From positions 1-64,000 of the forward strand of contig NZ_SJTF01000008.1 in the NCBI RefSeq assembly GCF_004634245.1: a stretch of DNA of 64,000 nucleotides. Direction: 5' to 3'. The notes under the pieces were generated by a model. It saw only the letters and a program-made list of their open reading frames with translations. It ran no database searches and was not told the DNA's origin. Position numbers and translations under genes: made by a program. Each line of letters opens with the position of its first letter. The stretch's first letter is position 1. Of the stretch, positions 63,315 through 64,000 are shown piece after piece. Source of the stretch: Flavobacterium foetidum. Its GTDB lineage: Bacteria; Bacteroidota; Bacteroidia; Flavobacteriales; Flavobacteriaceae.

Positions 63315-64000
63315 TATTTGACAACCCCAAATCAACATCAAACTTAATCAGGCGACATGTTTTAATCGTAGACGACCATCCTTTTATAATCGAAGGATAC
63401 AAAAATGCGATTACTCGCTATAATCCAAATGAGTACGAGTTTGTAATTTCTCAGGCGCATGACTGCAAATCGGCTTATGATTTGATTGAAAGTCCAAATG
63501 TACCCCCTTTTGATATTGCTTTTTTAGACATCAGCATGCCGGCCTATGAAGAGAAAGAAATATTTTCTGGAGAAGATTTAGCCAAACTTTTAATGAAAAA
63601 AATTCCAGAATGCAGGATTGTGCTTTTAACGATGTACACCGAACTTCTGAAAATAAAAACCATTATCAGAACGATTCAGCCCAATGGCTTGGTCATTAAA
63701 AACGATCTGACTTTTGATGAATTGCTTTTTGCGCTCGATCAAATCATGAAAAATGAAAAGTATTATAGTCAATCGGTGGTAAAAATGCTTAATCAGTCGA
63801 CGCACAACTCTATAGAAATAGATGAATTCGATAAACAGATTTTAATTCATCTTTCTGAAGGAACAGAATCTGAAATCATGCCGAAATATATTCCGATTTC
63901 ATTCTCAGCTATTGAAAAACGAAAAAAAAGCATGAAAGAACTGCTTAAAATAAAAAGCGGTTCAGACGAAGATTTAATCAAAGAAGCGAAAAGTAAGGGG
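63311..64000 (+). CDS. NarL/FixJ-type response regulator (3' end outside window)
   Basis: Open for 230 codons with no stop before the window edge. The receiver domain has Asp21-Asp22 (LIVDDHP), phospho-Asp73 (FLDISMP), Thr107 (LLTMY) and Lys130 (LVIKND), all normal. The C-terminal part (LIHLSEGTESEIMPKYIPIS...AIEKRKKSMKELL) resembles a LuxR-type helix-turn-helix. It overlaps the kinase stop by four bases (ATGA), so this is the kinase's cognate regulator. Expected full length is only slightly more than what is seen. Confidence 0.92.
   Translation, partial: MIFDNPKSTSNLIRRHVLIVDDHPFIIEGYKNAITRYNPNEYEFVISQAHDCKSAYDLIESPNVPPFDIAFLDISMPAYEEKEIFSGEDLAKLLMKKIPECRIVLLTMYTELLKIKTIIRTIQPNGLVIKNDLTFDELLFALDQIMKNEKYYSQSVVKMLNQSTHNSIEIDEFDKQILIHLSEGTESEIMPKYIPISFSAIEKRKKSMKELLKIKSGSDEDLIKEAKSKG

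Overview
The window looks like chromosomal DNA of a Flavobacterium or a close relative (Bacteroidota, Flavobacteriaceae). The evidence is a low GC content, exact TAnnTTTG -7 boxes in front of many genes (the flavobacterial sigma-A signature), hardly any Shine-Dalgarno sequences, several TTG starts, DUF4270 and TonB-receptor lipoprotein pairs, an atpD-atpC pair separated from the rest of the ATP synthase genes, and many secreted proteins with type IX secretion (T9SS) C-terminal signals. No tRNA, rRNA, transposase, integrase or CRISPR array was seen.

Layout. 1-270: tandem hairpin repeats. 0.3-6.3 kb (minus strand): an AsmA-like/GT51 transglycosylase, radA, a degenerate esterase-like protein, panD and panC. 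6.4-10.7 kb (plus): a truncated glycogen-synthase-like protein, a DUF4270 lipoprotein and glmS. 11.0-15.4 kb: a TonB-dependent receptor with a GDSL/SGNH lipoprotein. 15.7-17.6 kb: atpD-atpC. 17.6-18.7 kb (minus): DUF2975 membrane protein plus small Xre regulator, with a palindromic candidate operator. 18.9-25.8 kb: a biotin region (bioF, bioD, bioA and a beta-ketoacyl synthase), interrupted by a TraB-family protein, an ECF sigma factor and a likely membrane anti-sigma protein.

25.9-50.5 kb is the most unusual part: five very large secreted proteins (about 1020-2020 residues), two on the minus and three on the plus strand, with only recX among them. Each has a different N-terminal head (DUF11-like; beta-helix plus PA14-like; four near-identical Ig-like repeats; fourteen delta-60 repeats; glycine-rich plus eight 94-residue repeats). 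All five end in the same module of about 530-550 residues, which finishes in a T9SS signal resembling that of ChiA. Two of the modules contain a 200-bp perfect inverted repeat about 8 kb apart, so the locus looks like a recombining store of surface or secreted proteins.

50.6-54.3 kb (minus): a JmjC/cupin-like protein, bioB, a small membrane protein and ribF. 54.5-57.2 kb: a T9SS-exported reprolysin-type metalloprotease. 57.3-59.6 kb: a ComF-type phosphoribosyltransferase divergent from glyS. 59.9 kb to the end: a signalling group made of a LytTR regulator with a Glu in place of the phospho-Asp, a small exported protein, a TPR lipoprotein histidine kinase, and a NarL-type response regulator cut by the window edge.

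How the parts relate: bioF, bioD, bioA and bioB supply the late biotin pathway, panC and panD supply pantothenate, and ribF supplies FMN/FAD. The T9SS cargo proteins depend on export machinery encoded outside the window. All functions are read from sequence motifs and family knowledge; no database search was run.
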